The notes: generated from the letters alone by a model not told the origin. 64,000 nt of DNA from Nonomuraea basaltis (GCF_005893125.1 NZ_VCJS01000021.1:1-64000), one strand, 5' to 3'. Shown: positions 1 to 8,841, numbered from the stretch's first letter. Made by a program: numbers and translations.

Positions 1-173
1 ACCAGTGCCTGGGCCAGCAGCTCGCCCGCGTCGAAATGCGCGCCGCGCTCCCCGCACTGCTCAACCGCTTCCCCACACTGCGCCTGGCCGTGCCGGCCGA
101 AGAGGTCCCCCTGCGCCCGGAGACCGCCGACATCTACGGCGTCAAGAGCCTCCCCGTCACCTGGGACGCGTAA
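1..173 (+). CDS. Cytochrome P450, C-terminal end (partial)
   Basis: The frame beginning at base 3 reads [20 protein letters not shown] and continues to the TAA at 171-173. The segment Cys-Leu-Gly-Gln-x-Leu-Ala-Arg is the end of the P450 heme-binding loop, with the Cys thiolate ligating heme iron, followed by the L helix ([16 protein letters not shown]) and the usual C-terminal beta strands. The rest of the roughly 400-residue protein lies before the window. P450s of this class are soluble bacterial monooxygenases fed by ferredoxin; the substrate cannot be guessed from the tail. No ferredoxin gene follows. Confidence is high for the family. Confidence 0.9.
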   Translation, partial: QCLGQQLARVEMRAALPALLNRFPTLRLAVPAEEVPLRPETADIYGVKSLPVTWDA

Positions 174-522
174 CCACGAACCGATGACAGGCGAGGGCGC
201 GCACGGGCCGCCCGCCGCCGCTGTGGCTGCTCGCCTGCGGCGACCGCGTCCGCGGTCCGTTTGTGCCCGTATTCCGGTGGCTCCTGACGAGGGCGGCTCG
301 CGTTCCGCGACAAGACCACCAAGTGTGAGCCGGAGCGACACGACGGCATGAAATCGACGGCCGGCCGTGTCCGCCTTCGACGAAAACTGCTCGTGCTCCT
401 CGCACACCACTCTTGCCGCACCGATCCACTAACACGGACCGCCCCAGTCGATCGGAGCGTACGTCGACGCCAGAAGTCTCAAATCCCTACATTTTCAGAT
501 CTCTAGAAAGGAATACAGCCTG
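174..522. other. Intergenic stretch, no gene seen
   Basis: About 350 bases between the P450 stop and the next start. Frames here have no homology I recognise. Only the Shine-Dalgarno-like AAAGGA at 507-512 of the next gene stands out. Confidence 0.5.
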
Positions 523-1884
523 GTGGACACGACAAGCGGGACACCCGAACAGGGACACGTCGGGCGCCGGACCGTGTTGAGGGGTGTGCTTGGTACCGGT
601 GCGCTTGCCGGCACGCACGCCGCCCTCGCCGGCCGTGCCAACGCCTCCGTGAGCGGTGGTGGTGACGATGCCGAGCACGGTGTCGAGCACGGCTGGGGAA
701 AGGTCGCCGACGTGTTCCGCGCGAACTTCAGGAACCCTGGCGAGGTCGGCGCGGCGTGCAGCGTCTACGTGGGCGGCCGCCCCGTCGTCAACCTGTGGGG
801 CGGCCTGGCCGATCGCGAAGCGAAGCGACCGTGGCGCAGGAACACCATCGTCCAGGTCGCATCCACGACGAAAGGCGCCACCGCGATCTGTGCCCACATG
901 CTGGTCCAGCGCGGTGAACTGGATCTGGACGCCCCGGTGGCGCAGTACTGGCCGGAGTTCGCCGCGGCCGGCAAGGAGCAGATCCCGGTGCGCTGGCTGC
1001 TGTCGCACCAGGCCGGTCTGCCGATCGTCGACGGGCCGCTGACGTTCGAGCAGGCGTGCGCATGGCACCCGGTCATCCGCGCGCTCGAGGCGCAGAAGCC
1101 GCTGTGGCAGCCGGGCACCGAGCACGTCTACCACAGCGTCACGTTCGGGTTCCTGGTCGGGGAGGTCGTGCGCCGGATCACCGGCAAGTCACTGGGCACG
1201 TTCTTCGCCGAGGAGGTGGCCGCCCCTCTCGGGCTGAGCGCCTGGATCGGGCTGCCCGGGAAAGAGGAGCGACGGGTGGCTCGGATCCACTACGCCGCTC
1301 CGTTCAGCCTGGAGGAGCTGAAGGCCGGGCTGATCGCGATTACCGGGCTCGATGCGGATACGGTCGCCGCATGGGTGAACGCCGTGTGGGCTCCGGGGTC
1401 GGTCCAGGCCCGCGCCGGCGAGCTCGGCGGCGCCTTGGACAACACCTCCGACTATCCCTCGACGCGTGCCTGGCGCGCGGCTGAGTTCCCGGCCGCGAAC
1501 ATGCTCGCGGACGCCCGATCGGTGGCGCGGATGTATGCCGCCACGGTCAGCGACGTGGACGGGGTGCGGCTGCTCGATCCGTCAACAGTCGAGAAAATGA
1601 CAGTCGTCCAGACCGACAAGACGCCGATGCACGGGCTGCCGCCGGGGCTGAACCTCCCGGCTGACCGCTCCTTCAACATGTCGCTCGGGTTTTGGCGAGC
1701 CTGCCCGCCGATGCCGTTGGTGGGGCCGGGGTCGTTCGGCCACCCGGGCTCCGGCGGATCGGGCGGCTTCGCCGACCCCGATGCCGGTGTCGGCTTCGGC
1801 TACGTCACGAACCTCTGGAACTTCCGGCCCGACGACCCGCGCGCGGCGAACCTGGTCAAGGCCGTCCGGGCCTGCCTCGGATGA
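523..1884 (+). CDS. Exported serine hydrolase, beta-lactamase / family VIII esterase fold
   Basis: 453 residues. GTG start at 523 is chosen because AAAGGA (507-512) lies 10 bases upstream. Residues 15-40 look like a Tat-type leader (GRRTVLRGVLGTGALAG, then an Ala-rich stretch), so export is likely. The S-x-x-K nucleophile motif STTK is at Ser114-Lys117 and the second catalytic Tyr is Tyr203 in VYHSV. A glycine-rich HPGSGGSGG segment near the C terminus matches the third box of the Beta-lactamase Pfam family (class C beta-lactamases, DD-peptidases, EstB-like esterases). The family usually hydrolyses esters or amides; the substrate is not inferable. It appears monocistronic. Confidence 0.85.
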   Translation: MDTTSGTPEQGHVGRRTVLRGVLGTGALAGTHAALAGRANASVSGGGDDAEHGVEHGWGKVADVFRANFRNPGEVGAACSVYVGGRPVVNLWGGLADREAKRPWRRNTIVQVASTTKGATAICAHMLVQRGELDLDAPVAQYWPEFAAAGKEQIPVRWLLSHQAGLPIVDGPLTFEQACAWHPVIRALEAQKPLWQPGTEHVYHSVTFGFLVGEVVRRITGKSLGTFFAEEVAAPLGLSAWIGLPGKEERRVARIHYAAPFSLEELKAGLIAITGLDADTVAAWVNAVWAPGSVQARAGELGGALDNTSDYPSTRAWRAAEFPAANMLADARSVARMYAATVSDVDGVRLLDPSTVEKMTVVQTDKTPMHGLPPGLNLPADRSFNMSLGFWRACPPMPLVGPGSFGHPGSGGSGGFADPDAGVGFGYVTNLWNFRPDDPRAANLVKAVRACLG

Positions 1885-1942
1885 CGACAGTCCTCCCGTG
1901 GGGGAAACTCCAGAAGGCGTCGGCAGAGCTGGAGAGGTCCTG

Positions 1943-2170
1943 GTGATCCCGCGCCTGGTGACGGTACGCGATCGCCGTCGGAACGGCCGCTGGCTGCGGC
2001 TGAAGGTCCCTGTCGTGCCGGCGCCGCTACTGCTGCTCGTCATGCCGACCGGATCGGTCGCATGCCCCGCCGGCCGGGTGAACCCGGGAGGCGCGCTGTG
2101 TGGGGCACTGGGCAACTGCTGTGGGCGCTCCCCGGCTCGGGGTCGAGATCGAGCAGGGCCGAACGGCCGT
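1943..2170 (+). pseudogene. Remnant of a small basic membrane protein
   Basis: GTG at 1943, preceded by GGAGAGG, opens a frame starting MIPRLVTVRDRRRNGRWLRL followed by a hydrophobic Val/Pro/Leu run. Downstream, pieces that read like the continuation of the same small protein fall in other frames (ALWGTGQLLWALPG, then VEIEQGRTAV), so the gene seems broken by at least two frameshifts. In actinomycetes small proteins of this look often precede DUF1707 or DUF4097 genes, which fits the intact gene just after it. This rests on pattern memory only; confidence is low. Confidence 0.3.
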
Positions 2171-2322
2171 GCCGGAAAGCGTCAGCGCAGCACATCGAGG
2201 AGCTCGTCGAGCAGCTTGGCGCGGCCGTCGTCGACGTGTCCGACAAAAGGTGCGGGTGTTCTGCGAGTGACACCGCCCGGGCTCTACGAAGAGAGACCCC
2301 GATGACGACACAGGAGGTCCAC

Positions 2323-2931
2323 GTGCAGGGTCTTGAGAAGTCCTGCTCACCCGCGCTGCGCGCGTCCGACGAGGACCGTGACCGGGTCACCGAAGTGCTG
2401 CGCGTCGCCGTCGCCGACGGCCGGCTCGACCCGGTCGAGTTCGACGAGCGGCTGGACGCGGCGCTGTCCGCCCGCACCATCGACGCCCTGACCCCGCTCA
2501 TCACCGATCTGATCGCGGGGCCAGGCAGCGACGGCGCACTCCCGCTGCCGCTCGCCGGGACGCCGGCCGAGCCGGCCGCCGAACTGCTCACCATCAAGGA
2601 GCGGCACGGCACGGTGCGCCGTGACGGCCGATGGACACTGCCGTACCGGCTGGCGCTGCGCACCGCGTGGTGCGAGGTGATGCTGGACCTGACCAGCGCG
2701 GTGCGCAGCGCGCCCGAGTTGGTCATCGAGCTGCGGGTGAACGGCGGCAACGTGGAGTTGATCCTCGCGCCGGGCATGGTGGTGAACGCCAACGAGCTGT
2801 CGGTACGGCACAGCACGGTGGCGATCAGCAGGGACGCGGGCGACAACACCCCGGAGACGCTGCACGTCCGCTTGGTAGGCCGAATGCGGCACGGCCGGCT
2901 CGACACCCGGTGGCAGGCGCCGCGCCGGTGA
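2323..2931 (+). CDS. DUF1707 domain protein
   Basis: 202 residues from GTG 2323. That start has a perfect AGGAGG at 2312-2317 with 5-base spacing; an in-frame ATG at 2302 is the weaker alternative. Residues about 12-62 (LRASDEDRDRVTEVLRVA, then DGRLDPVEFDERLDAALSAR) are the DUF1707/SHOCT-like helical domain of actinobacteria, often found at the N terminus of small membrane or cell-wall-associated proteins. The C-terminal half is a beta-rich region (RVNGGNVELILAPGMVV) resembling the repetitive sheets of the DUF2154/DUF4097 type. I see no transmembrane segment, so it is probably cytoplasmic. Function is unknown. A hairpin follows 10 bases after the stop. Confidence 0.8.
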   Translation: MQGLEKSCSPALRASDEDRDRVTEVLRVAVADGRLDPVEFDERLDAALSARTIDALTPLITDLIAGPGSDGALPLPLAGTPAEPAAELLTIKERHGTVRRDGRWTLPYRLALRTAWCEVMLDLTSAVRSAPELVIELRVNGGNVELILAPGMVVNANELSVRHSTVAISRDAGDNTPETLHVRLVGRMRHGRLDTRWQAPRR

Positions 2932-2941
2932 CGCGGCCGGG

Positions 2942-2965
2942 GCCCGGATACCGCGGTGTCCGGGC
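2942..2965 (+). terminator. Hairpin terminator after the DUF1707 gene
   Basis: GCCCGGATACC pairs with the following GGTGTCCGGGC (one wobble) 10 bases after the stop at 2931. It has no U-tract, as is common in actinomycetes. Confidence 0.55.
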
Positions 2966-3310
2966 GCTGTCATCTCGCGCGTGGTGCGGGCGCGCCGCCG
3001 TGCTACTGCCTGTCGTTAACGACGGCACCGCCGCCGACCAACCGTTCTTCCTGCTCATTCCGTAGACCCTGGATCGCATCGGCGGCAGTGGCCGTCGGCG
3101 CGACGCTGGGGACAGCTTCGTCAGTGCGCCAGGACCTGGCCGGCGACGGCCTGCTCGCCATTCGCAGGCACCACAGGAGCTTGCCGCCGCCCCGGTCGGT
3201 GCACTCGCCGCCTCCGCATGCTTCGCCAACCGCCGCCGATCCCGCTGACGAGCCGGTCCGCACCGGCAAACCAAAACACAGCCTGGCGTCACCATGACCT
3301 TGGTATGGCG
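2966..3310. other. Intergenic stretch, no gene seen
   Basis: About 345 bases between the hairpin and the palindrome that precedes the S15 peptidase gene. Its frames give low-complexity Arg/Pro/Ala translations only. The promoter of the downstream peptidase must lie here, but I cannot assign its boxes. Confidence 0.4.
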
Positions 3311-3345
3311 CGCCTTAGTGACGCCAAAATGGCGTCACTAAGGCG
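3311..3345. promoter_or_regulatory. Perfect 16-bp inverted repeat in the leader of the S15 peptidase gene
   Basis: CGCCTTAGTGACGCCA (3311-3326), three A residues, then its exact reverse complement (3330-3345). It ends 12 bases before the Shine-Dalgarno AGAAGG (3358-3363). Size and position suit either an operator for a dimeric repressor or a 5' UTR hairpin that terminates or blocks translation. It is too symmetric to be chance. Which regulator acts here is unknown. Confidence 0.75.
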
Positions 3346-3370
3346 GCAGCCGACTCTAGAAGGGATGCAC

Positions 3371-5266
3371 ATGTTCAAGTCGCAGCGGCGAGGGTTCCTC
3401 GCCGCAGTCACACTCGCAACCACGCTCGTGATCGCCGGCGCTCCCGCCGCATCCGCGACGGCGAAGCCGGAAATCAAAATCTCCGGCGGGCTCACCCAGC
3501 CGGTCTTCTCCTACCAGGACGCCATCCGCGAGCACGTCCGGGTGCAGTCGTCGGTCGACAGCGACGGCGACGGCAAGAAGGACCTGCTCCGGGTGGACAT
3601 CATCCGGCCGAAAGAGAGCGGTTCCGGGCTCAAGGTCCCGGTGATCATGCAGGAGAGCCCGTATTACGACAACCCCGGCGTCGGTTTCGAGATTGAGAAG
3701 AAGACCTACGACGCGAACGGGAACGTGACGAAATTCCCGATGTATTACGACAACTACTTCGTGCCCCGCGGGTACGCGTTCGTGTCCGTCGACATGATCG
3801 GCACCAGGCTGTCCGACGGCTGCCCGACCTCCTACGGCGCCTCTGACGTGCTGGGCGGCAAGGCGGTCGTCGACTGGCTGAACGGCCGGGCGACCGCCTA
3901 TGACGACAAGGGCGATCCGGTCAAAGCCACCTGGACCACCGGGCGTACCGGGATGATCGGCCACTCCTATGAGGGAGCGCTCGGCGTCGGCGTCGCCGGC
4001 ACCGGCGTGGAAGGGCTGGAGACGATCGTGCCGCTCGCGGCCTACACCAGCGGATATGAGAACGGGCACGCCAACGGCGTCTTCACCTGGTTCACGGGCG
4101 GGGCGAGGTGGCAGTCCGAGCATGTCGACAAGGATCCGGCGGACAAGTGTGAGGCGGTGCGCCAGCGGATGGACGCCGAATCCGGCGATGAGACCGGCAA
4201 TTACAACGCCTACTGGGACGAACGCAACTACCGGACCGGGCCGATCTCGAAGGCGCGCAACGTCCGCGCCAGTGTCTTCTCGGTGATGGGCATGCAGGAC
4301 CGTAACGTGGTGGGCAGCCAGTTCTCCCAGTGGTGGGCCAAGCTGCCCCGCAACGTGCAGCGCAAGGCGTGGGTGACACAGTACGGGCACCTCGACCCGT
4401 TCTGGGCCCGCCGCGACGTGTGGCTCACCACCCTCAACAAGTGGTTCGACCACGAACTGATGGGCGTCTCCAACGACATCATGCGCCGGCCACCCGTCGA
4501 CGTGCAGCTCGGCCCGGACCGCTGGATCATCCAGGCCGACTGGCCCGCACCCGCGGCGCGGGCGACGATCCTGCGGCCGCGGCAGGACGGCTCCCTGGGC
4601 CGCACGCCCTCAGCCGGCACCGGCAGCTACCTCGACAAAGCCCAGACCGAGATCGCGATGGCCGCCGACCCCGCCACCACCAACCCCCACCGGCTGGCCT
4701 TCCTGACCCCGCCGCTGAAGACCGCGATGCGGCTGTCCGGAACGCCGTCGGTGAGCCTGCGCCTCACGCTGGACAAGCCGACCGCCAACCTGGGCGTCCT
4801 GCTCGTCGACTACGGCACCGACACCCGCATCAACTACCGCGAGACCACCACGACGGCCTCGCAAGGCCTCAAGTTCATCGGCGGCGAATCTTGCGTCGGC
4901 CAGAGCACGGCCGATGACGACGGCTGCTACCTCAAGGCCGGCGACAACACGGCGACCTCCGGCTTCCACGTGGTCACCCGGGCAATCCTGGACGCGCAGA
5001 ACCACAAGTCGCTCAGCCGCCAGGCACCGCTGACGCCGGGCAAGTCCTACCAGATCACCTGGAAGATGCTGCCGCTGGACTACGAGTTCAAGGCCGGGCA
5101 CCGGCTGGGCCTGGTGCTGACCGGAACCAACGACGACTTCAACCTCGACGTGACCGGCAACGGCTCCGAGACCGACGTCGAACCCGGCACCGGGGCCAAG
5201 GTCACCGTCGACCTGGCCCGCACGTCGGTGTCGCTGCCGCTGGTCACTGGCACGCCCATCAAGTAA
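3371..5266 (+). CDS. Secreted Xaa-Pro dipeptidyl-peptidase (S15 / CocE-like)
   Basis: 631 residues. ATG 3371 is preferred over ATG 3365 because AGAAGG at 3358-3363 gives a 7-base gap. Residues 1-29 are a signal peptide (MFKSQRRG, hydrophobic core, AAASA-type cleavage). The S15 hydrolase domain follows: nucleophile Ser199 in GHSYEGALG (G-x-S-Y-x-G), probable acid Asp310 in MGMQDRNVVG and His340 in YGHLDP. From about residue 370 a jelly-roll domain (PEPX_C) with KAGHRLGLVLTGT follows. The family removes X-Pro dipeptides or cleaves related amides outside the cell. The gene stands alone between two palindromes, one upstream and a 44-bp one downstream. Confidence 0.92.
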   Translation: MFKSQRRGFLAAVTLATTLVIAGAPAASATAKPEIKISGGLTQPVFSYQDAIREHVRVQSSVDSDGDGKKDLLRVDIIRPKESGSGLKVPVIMQESPYYDNPGVGFEIEKKTYDANGNVTKFPMYYDNYFVPRGYAFVSVDMIGTRLSDGCPTSYGASDVLGGKAVVDWLNGRATAYDDKGDPVKATWTTGRTGMIGHSYEGALGVGVAGTGVEGLETIVPLAAYTSGYENGHANGVFTWFTGGARWQSEHVDKDPADKCEAVRQRMDAESGDETGNYNAYWDERNYRTGPISKARNVRASVFSVMGMQDRNVVGSQFSQWWAKLPRNVQRKAWVTQYGHLDPFWARRDVWLTTLNKWFDHELMGVSNDIMRRPPVDVQLGPDRWIIQADWPAPAARATILRPRQDGSLGRTPSAGTGSYLDKAQTEIAMAADPATTNPHRLAFLTPPLKTAMRLSGTPSVSLRLTLDKPTANLGVLLVDYGTDTRINYRETTTTASQGLKFIGGESCVGQSTADDDGCYLKAGDNTATSGFHVVTRAILDAQNHKSLSRQAPLTPGKSYQITWKMLPLDYEFKAGHRLGLVLTGTNDDFNLDVTGNGSETDVEPGTGAKVTVDLARTSVSLPLVTGTPIK

Positions 5267-5279
5267 CAGCAAGATCGAC

Positions 5280-5323
5280 CATGTGTAGGGTCGTGGCCAA
5301 CGTTGGCCACGACCCTACACATG
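5280..5323. terminator. 44-bp perfect palindrome, probable bidirectional terminator
   Basis: Every base from 5280 to 5301 pairs with 5302-5323 (left arm ends GGTCGTGGCCAAC; right arm starts GTTGGCCACGACC). It begins 13 bases after the stop of the S15 gene. As RNA it forms a very strong hairpin. It lacks a U-tract, which is normal for this group. Confidence 0.8.
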
Positions 5324-5900
5324 ATGTCCCGGGCATCCCTTGCCGGCACCTGTCACCACAAGCCGGACACGAGATCGCTGGAAGGCGAAGACCACGATCA
5401 CAGTGGGGATCGCGCCAGGATCGATCCCTCAGTGTTCGGTCTCATCCGGACCCGAGGCATGTCCTGCCGATCATGACGCGTTCGCTCGGATGCCTCAGAT
5501 GCGCGAGACGGCAGGCCCCTGGCCAGGTTCGACCGGCAGGCGACGAGAGCGAAACGAGGATCTGCCTCATGATCGGCGAGACGCCAGCGGTTTCCGGCGT
5601 CTCATCCAATCTGAGGGCACCGCAGCTCAGCGCCATCCCGTACCTCAAGCCCGACCGATCCCGCGACCACCTCGTCGACCGGTTTGCCGATGATCAGCCC
5701 CTGGACGGAACTCGACAGCAACGGAAGAGTCGCCGGGCCCGGACCGGGACGTAATACTCTCGGTGCCGACCACTCGATGCAACTGGGTCAAGCACGGAAA
5801 ACCCACGGCACGAATTCTCGTGCTGGCAAAGGGGAGAGAATACGGCAGCATTGAAATACGGCACCGTGACCAGCATCAAGCTCAGTCTCAGCGGATGCTT
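5324..5900. other. 577-base stretch without a recognisable gene
   Basis: Short frames exist on both strands but none looks like a known protein. One hairpin (GAGACGCC at 5578-5585 with GGCGTCTC at 5596-5603) could be a terminator for either side. The sequence may be decayed coding DNA; nothing supports a specific call. Confidence 0.4.
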
Positions 5901-6935
5901 TCATGCAAACACCAGAACGCGGAAGCGGTTGCGGATCTCGGCCAGCGGTTGGCGATCGCGACCGTAGTAGAGCTTGTTGGTCAGCAGGACAGCCCAGCGC
6001 CCTTGCTTGGGTGAGATCCACATGCCGGTGCCGGTGAAGCCGTAGTGCACGTGGATGTCGTCGACGGGGTCGGTGCCGGGGGCGGGATGCCAGAACAGGC
6101 CCCGCGCCGGCTGGAGGTCGCCGGTGTGGACTTGGAGAGACTCCTGGACCCAGGCGGCGCTGAACGCCGTTCCGATGCCGGGCTCCAGGAGGTGCCGCTG
6201 GAACGTCGCCAGATCGGCCATGGTGGAGAAGGCGCCGGCGATTCCACATGCGCCGCCGAGTAGGCGCGCGGAGAAGTCATGCGCGGTGCCCTTGAGATGG
6301 CGACCTGTCTTCTCGTCGTATTCGGTGGGAGCGCAGCGGTCGACGAGTTTGGCAGTGAGTGGGCCAAAGCTGGTGATGGTCATGCCGAGCGGCTGCCAAA
6401 TGTGTGTCCGAGCGAGCTGGTCCAGTGGCATGTGGGTGAGGTGCTCGGCGACGAAGCCCAGGATGAGTGCGGCGCGGTCGGTGTATTCGACGGCCTGGCC
6501 GGGCGGCCGGTGCAATGGCTCACGGAGAACGCCTGTGCGGATCCGGCTCGGGTCGGTGCCGTAGAGGTTCCTGAGGTTGGCTCGTAGCGGGACGCCTGCG
6601 GTGTGGGTGAGGAGATGTCGTACGGTGACGTGGGCCATCTGGTAGCCGTCCAGGTCGGGAATGAGCGCGCCAAGGGGGTCGTCCAGATTCAGGCGCTCCT
6701 GGTCCCATAGCGTTCCGATGATCGACCAGACTGCGACGATCTTGGTGAGGCTGGCGATGTCGGATACGGTGTCCCGGGTCATGGGATGGTCCGCGTTGCG
6801 GGGATCGAGCAGTCCGCAGGAGCCGGTGGTTCGGATGCCGTCGGCATCACCAATTGCCCATACTGCGCCGGGATAGACCTTCTGTTGTACGCCCTGTTGC
6901 AGCAGATGCTCGATGCGGTCCCAGTGGGGCGTCAT
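5901..6935 (-). CDS. Serine hydrolase, beta-lactamase family
   Basis: 344 residues, ATG start on the minus strand at 6935. No signal peptide, so probably cytoplasmic. S-x-x-K motif is Ser62-Leu-Thr-Lys65 (ASLTK); the second box appears as Tyr151-Thr-Asp153, an Asp variant of the usual Y-x-N; the glycine box is HYGFTGTGMW near residue 310. This is the AmpC/EstB-like Beta-lactamase Pfam fold, with roles from esterase to D-aminopeptidase. The gene is not in an obvious operon and is unrelated in detail to the exported family member at 523. Substrate is unknown. Confidence 0.85.
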   Translation of the reverse strand: MTPHWDRIEHLLQQGVQQKVYPGAVWAIGDADGIRTTGSCGLLDPRNADHPMTRDTVSDIASLTKIVAVWSIIGTLWDQERLNLDDPLGALIPDLDGYQMAHVTVRHLLTHTAGVPLRANLRNLYGTDPSRIRTGVLREPLHRPPGQAVEYTDRAALILGFVAEHLTHMPLDQLARTHIWQPLGMTITSFGPLTAKLVDRCAPTEYDEKTGRHLKGTAHDFSARLLGGACGIAGAFSTMADLATFQRHLLEPGIGTAFSAAWVQESLQVHTGDLQPARGLFWHPAPGTDPVDDIHVHYGFTGTGMWISPKQGRWAVLLTNKLYYGRDRQPLAEIRNRFRVLVFA

Positions 6936-7017
6936 GGTTCCCCTTTCGGCGCGGTGGCTGCGGTTGCCAGCCTAGTGACGGCTCCGGTTGCGGCCGATCA
7001 GCCGCGCGGAATCCATG

Positions 7018-7260
7018 TCAGGCGATCTCATTGCCCAGGTGGGTGAGGGCCTTGGCGGTGGTGCTGATGGGAAAGTGGCGGGCGTTGGCGAGGTCGGCGG
7101 TGCGCAACTCGGCCCTTGCGCCCGGGTCGTTCGGCAAGGTCTTCACGGTGAAGGCGAGCGCGTCCGGATTGGTGAAGTCTGTCGGGAGCGCGGTGCCGCC
7201 GAGCACGTCGGCGAGGCCGTGATGGCGCTCTGTGATCCTGGCTCTGGCGATCTTTGTGTG
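7018..7260 (-). pseudogene. Unidentified gene fragment (C-terminal)
   Basis: A minus-strand frame ending at 7018 reads ITERHHGLADVLGGTALPTD and continues to THLGNEIA. The composition is protein-like (GGTALPTDFTNPDALAFTV), but no start with a ribosome site is visible and I do not recognise a family. It abuts the transposase remnant, so it is probably the tail of a gene cut by the rearrangement. Confidence 0.25.
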
Positions 7261-7333
7261 GTGCCGTCACAGACGGTGGCCGGGACGTTGATGCAGGGGC
7301 TGATCGCAATCGTGTAACTGGCCGTGTATAGGT

Positions 7334-7392
7334 GCGGCCGCTCCGTGAGGATCTTGTTCGACCAAGAATTTGATCATCACCTGAGCGGCCGC
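7334..7392. repeat. Inverted repeat just upstream of the ISL3 remnant
   Basis: GCGGCCGCT (7334-7342) and AGCGGCCGC (7384-7392) are perfect 9-bp arms around 41 bases. It may be part of the left end or the transposase promoter of the insertion sequence. The matching right end is missing. Confidence 0.35.
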
Positions 7393-7402
7393 GAGGTTCA
7401 TT

Positions 7403-7990
7403 GTGCCCTGTGCGCAGCATGCGGTGGCGGGCGATGCCTGCTGCCTGCGGATGTTCTTCCCCCACCTGGCCGAACTCCTCGTCGAGGAGGTGACCGATCA
7501 CGGGGACTACGTGCTGGTCACGGCGCATACCGAGGGCGGGCCGGCGCCCTGCCGGGCGTGCGGCACATTCTCCTCGCGGGTGCATGGCCGCTACCGCCGG
7601 CTGCTGCATGATCTGCCCGCTGCGGGCCGCCCGGTCCTGATCGCGCTCACGGTCCGCCGCCTGACCTGCCAGAACCCGGCGTGCCCGGTCCGGACGTTCG
7701 CCGAACCGGTGCCCGGTCTCACCCGGCGCTACGCCCGCCGCACAAAACTGCTGCGCCGGCTGCTGGAGCTGATGGCGCTGGCACTGGCTGGGCGCGCCGC
7801 CTCCCGGCTGCTGGAGCGACTCGGCGTACGCGTCGGCCGGGACACGCTGATCGGTCTGGTCCGCGCCCTGCCCGATCCCGAGATCGGCCAGGTCACCGTG
7901 CTCGGGGTCGACGATTTCTCCAAGAAACGCGGGCACTCTTACGCCACCGTGCTGATCGACATGGACACCCACCAGCCCATCGATTGCCAG
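7403..7990 (+). mobile_element. Truncated ISL3-family transposase
   Basis: The open frame from 7403 (likely true start ATG 7451, MFFPHLAELL) carries the N-terminal zinc-binding region (CRACG, then CQNPACP), the conserved PGLTRRYARRTKLLRRLLEL segment and the beginning of the DDE domain (VTVLGVDDFSKKRGHSYATV), with the first catalytic Asp in GVDDF. Homology stops at about 7985 (HQPID); the frame then runs into unrelated DNA. Roughly 180 of about 400 residues remain, so the element is dead. The break lies about 130 bases before a tRNA-Pro 3' end, which suggests deletion during integration or excision of another element. Confidence 0.85.
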
Positions 7991-8119
7991 TCGCCCACGA
8001 TTCTTGGGACCAGTTTGGGACCACACGTAGTACGCGCGCTTGAACAACCCGCTGGTGAGCGAACGTGCTGCCATACCCGTACTGGGCATTTGACGTGCGG
8101 AAACCCCTACTCCTGCGTT

Positions 8120-8162
8120 CTGGGGGTCAAGGGGTCGCAGGTTCAAATCCTGTCGTCCCGAC
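8120..8162 (+). other. 3' half of tRNA-Pro(GGG): attachment-site remnant
   Basis: The sequence from CTGGGGGTCAAGG through GGTTCAAATCC to CGTCCCGAC matches the anticodon loop (GGG), variable loop, T arm and acceptor 3' strand of an actinomycete tRNA-Pro. The 5' half is absent: bases before 8120 do not pair with TCAAG as the anticodon stem requires. A cut exactly in the anticodon loop is the usual boundary of att cores used by tyrosine integrases of pSAM2-like elements, which target tRNA-Pro. It is therefore read as attL or attR of an element, not as a functional tRNA. Confidence 0.75.
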
Positions 8163-8181
8163 TCGCGAAATCGCAGGTCAC

Positions 8182-8212
8182 AGGCCGTGTCCGAGAAGAT
8201 CGGGCACGGCCT
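8182..8212 (+). terminator. Hairpin terminator behind the tRNA-Pro remnant
   Basis: AGGCCGTGTCCGA pairs with TCGGGCACGGCCT (one G-U) around GAAGA, 19 bases after the tRNA end. It is probably the original terminator of the tRNA gene. Confidence 0.65.
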
Positions 8213-8381
8213 CATTGGTTTTGGGGACCAAATCTTCTTGCATCTGTAACCGGATGCGGTGCGGGTACCTCTCCTTGACCGCAGGTCAAGATGGGCGTGG
8301 GAACTCGATCCTCGACTTGCGCACCTTACCCGGGCACTACCAAGGCGCCGACATCAATAGCGGCTTATCGTTTTCGAGCGA

Positions 8382-8500
8382 CGTTACAACGAGACCGCCC
8401 GGCCCTTCCGATGGAAGTTCACCCCTGCCGACCTCGAGGACCTACTGGCCGGATCGAGCGGTACGAACAGAAGGAGCACAACCTCCAGCAGCACGATGAC
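8382..8500 (+). pseudogene. IS630-type transposase C-terminal remnant
   Basis: From 8382 one frame reads RYNETARPFRWKFTPADLED, the typical tail of IS630 transposases. One base appears missing near 8450, after which the continuation (RIERYEQKEHNL) is in the next frame. Everything upstream of the motif is gone. The rest of 8213-8841 shows no other gene. Confidence 0.6.
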
Positions 8501-8841
8501 TGCGACCATCCGCCTGCCGTCTCGAGCCTGCCGCATAACCCCCGAGAGACTTACGCAGTCGACACTAAGCGATGAGCGACCCGCACCCTTTCTTGTGAGC
8601 GGATCTCAAGTTACGCGTACTGACTGCAAGTGATCTAAAATGCGTTTAGCGTCACGGGTCGTGGCGCTGGAGTTCGCTTGCGTGGATCGCCGCCACCGCC
8701 GGCGCGGCGGTCCCGCCGGATCCGGTACGCGGCGGCGTCTACCAGGCCGGTGAGCTGTCGGCCCTCTCGGGTGCACCAGCAACGCCCGCCACAGCACAGC
8801 TGAGCCCCCGGCTTGGCTCCACGTCGGGACGGACCAGGTGT

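Noticed and set aside
3356-4453. 365-codon minus-strand frame opposite the S15 peptidase
   Set aside because: The plus frame has signal peptide, catalytic triad and ribosome site; the minus frame is compositional noise.
8060-8162. Functional tRNA-Pro
   Set aside because: Only the 3' half is present; the 5' half of the cloverleaf and the anticodon stem partner are missing.
7028-8215. 395-codon minus-strand frame containing DLNLRPLDPQ
   Set aside because: That peptide is the well-known spurious translation of a tRNA 3' end; the frame also crosses the antisense of the transposase.
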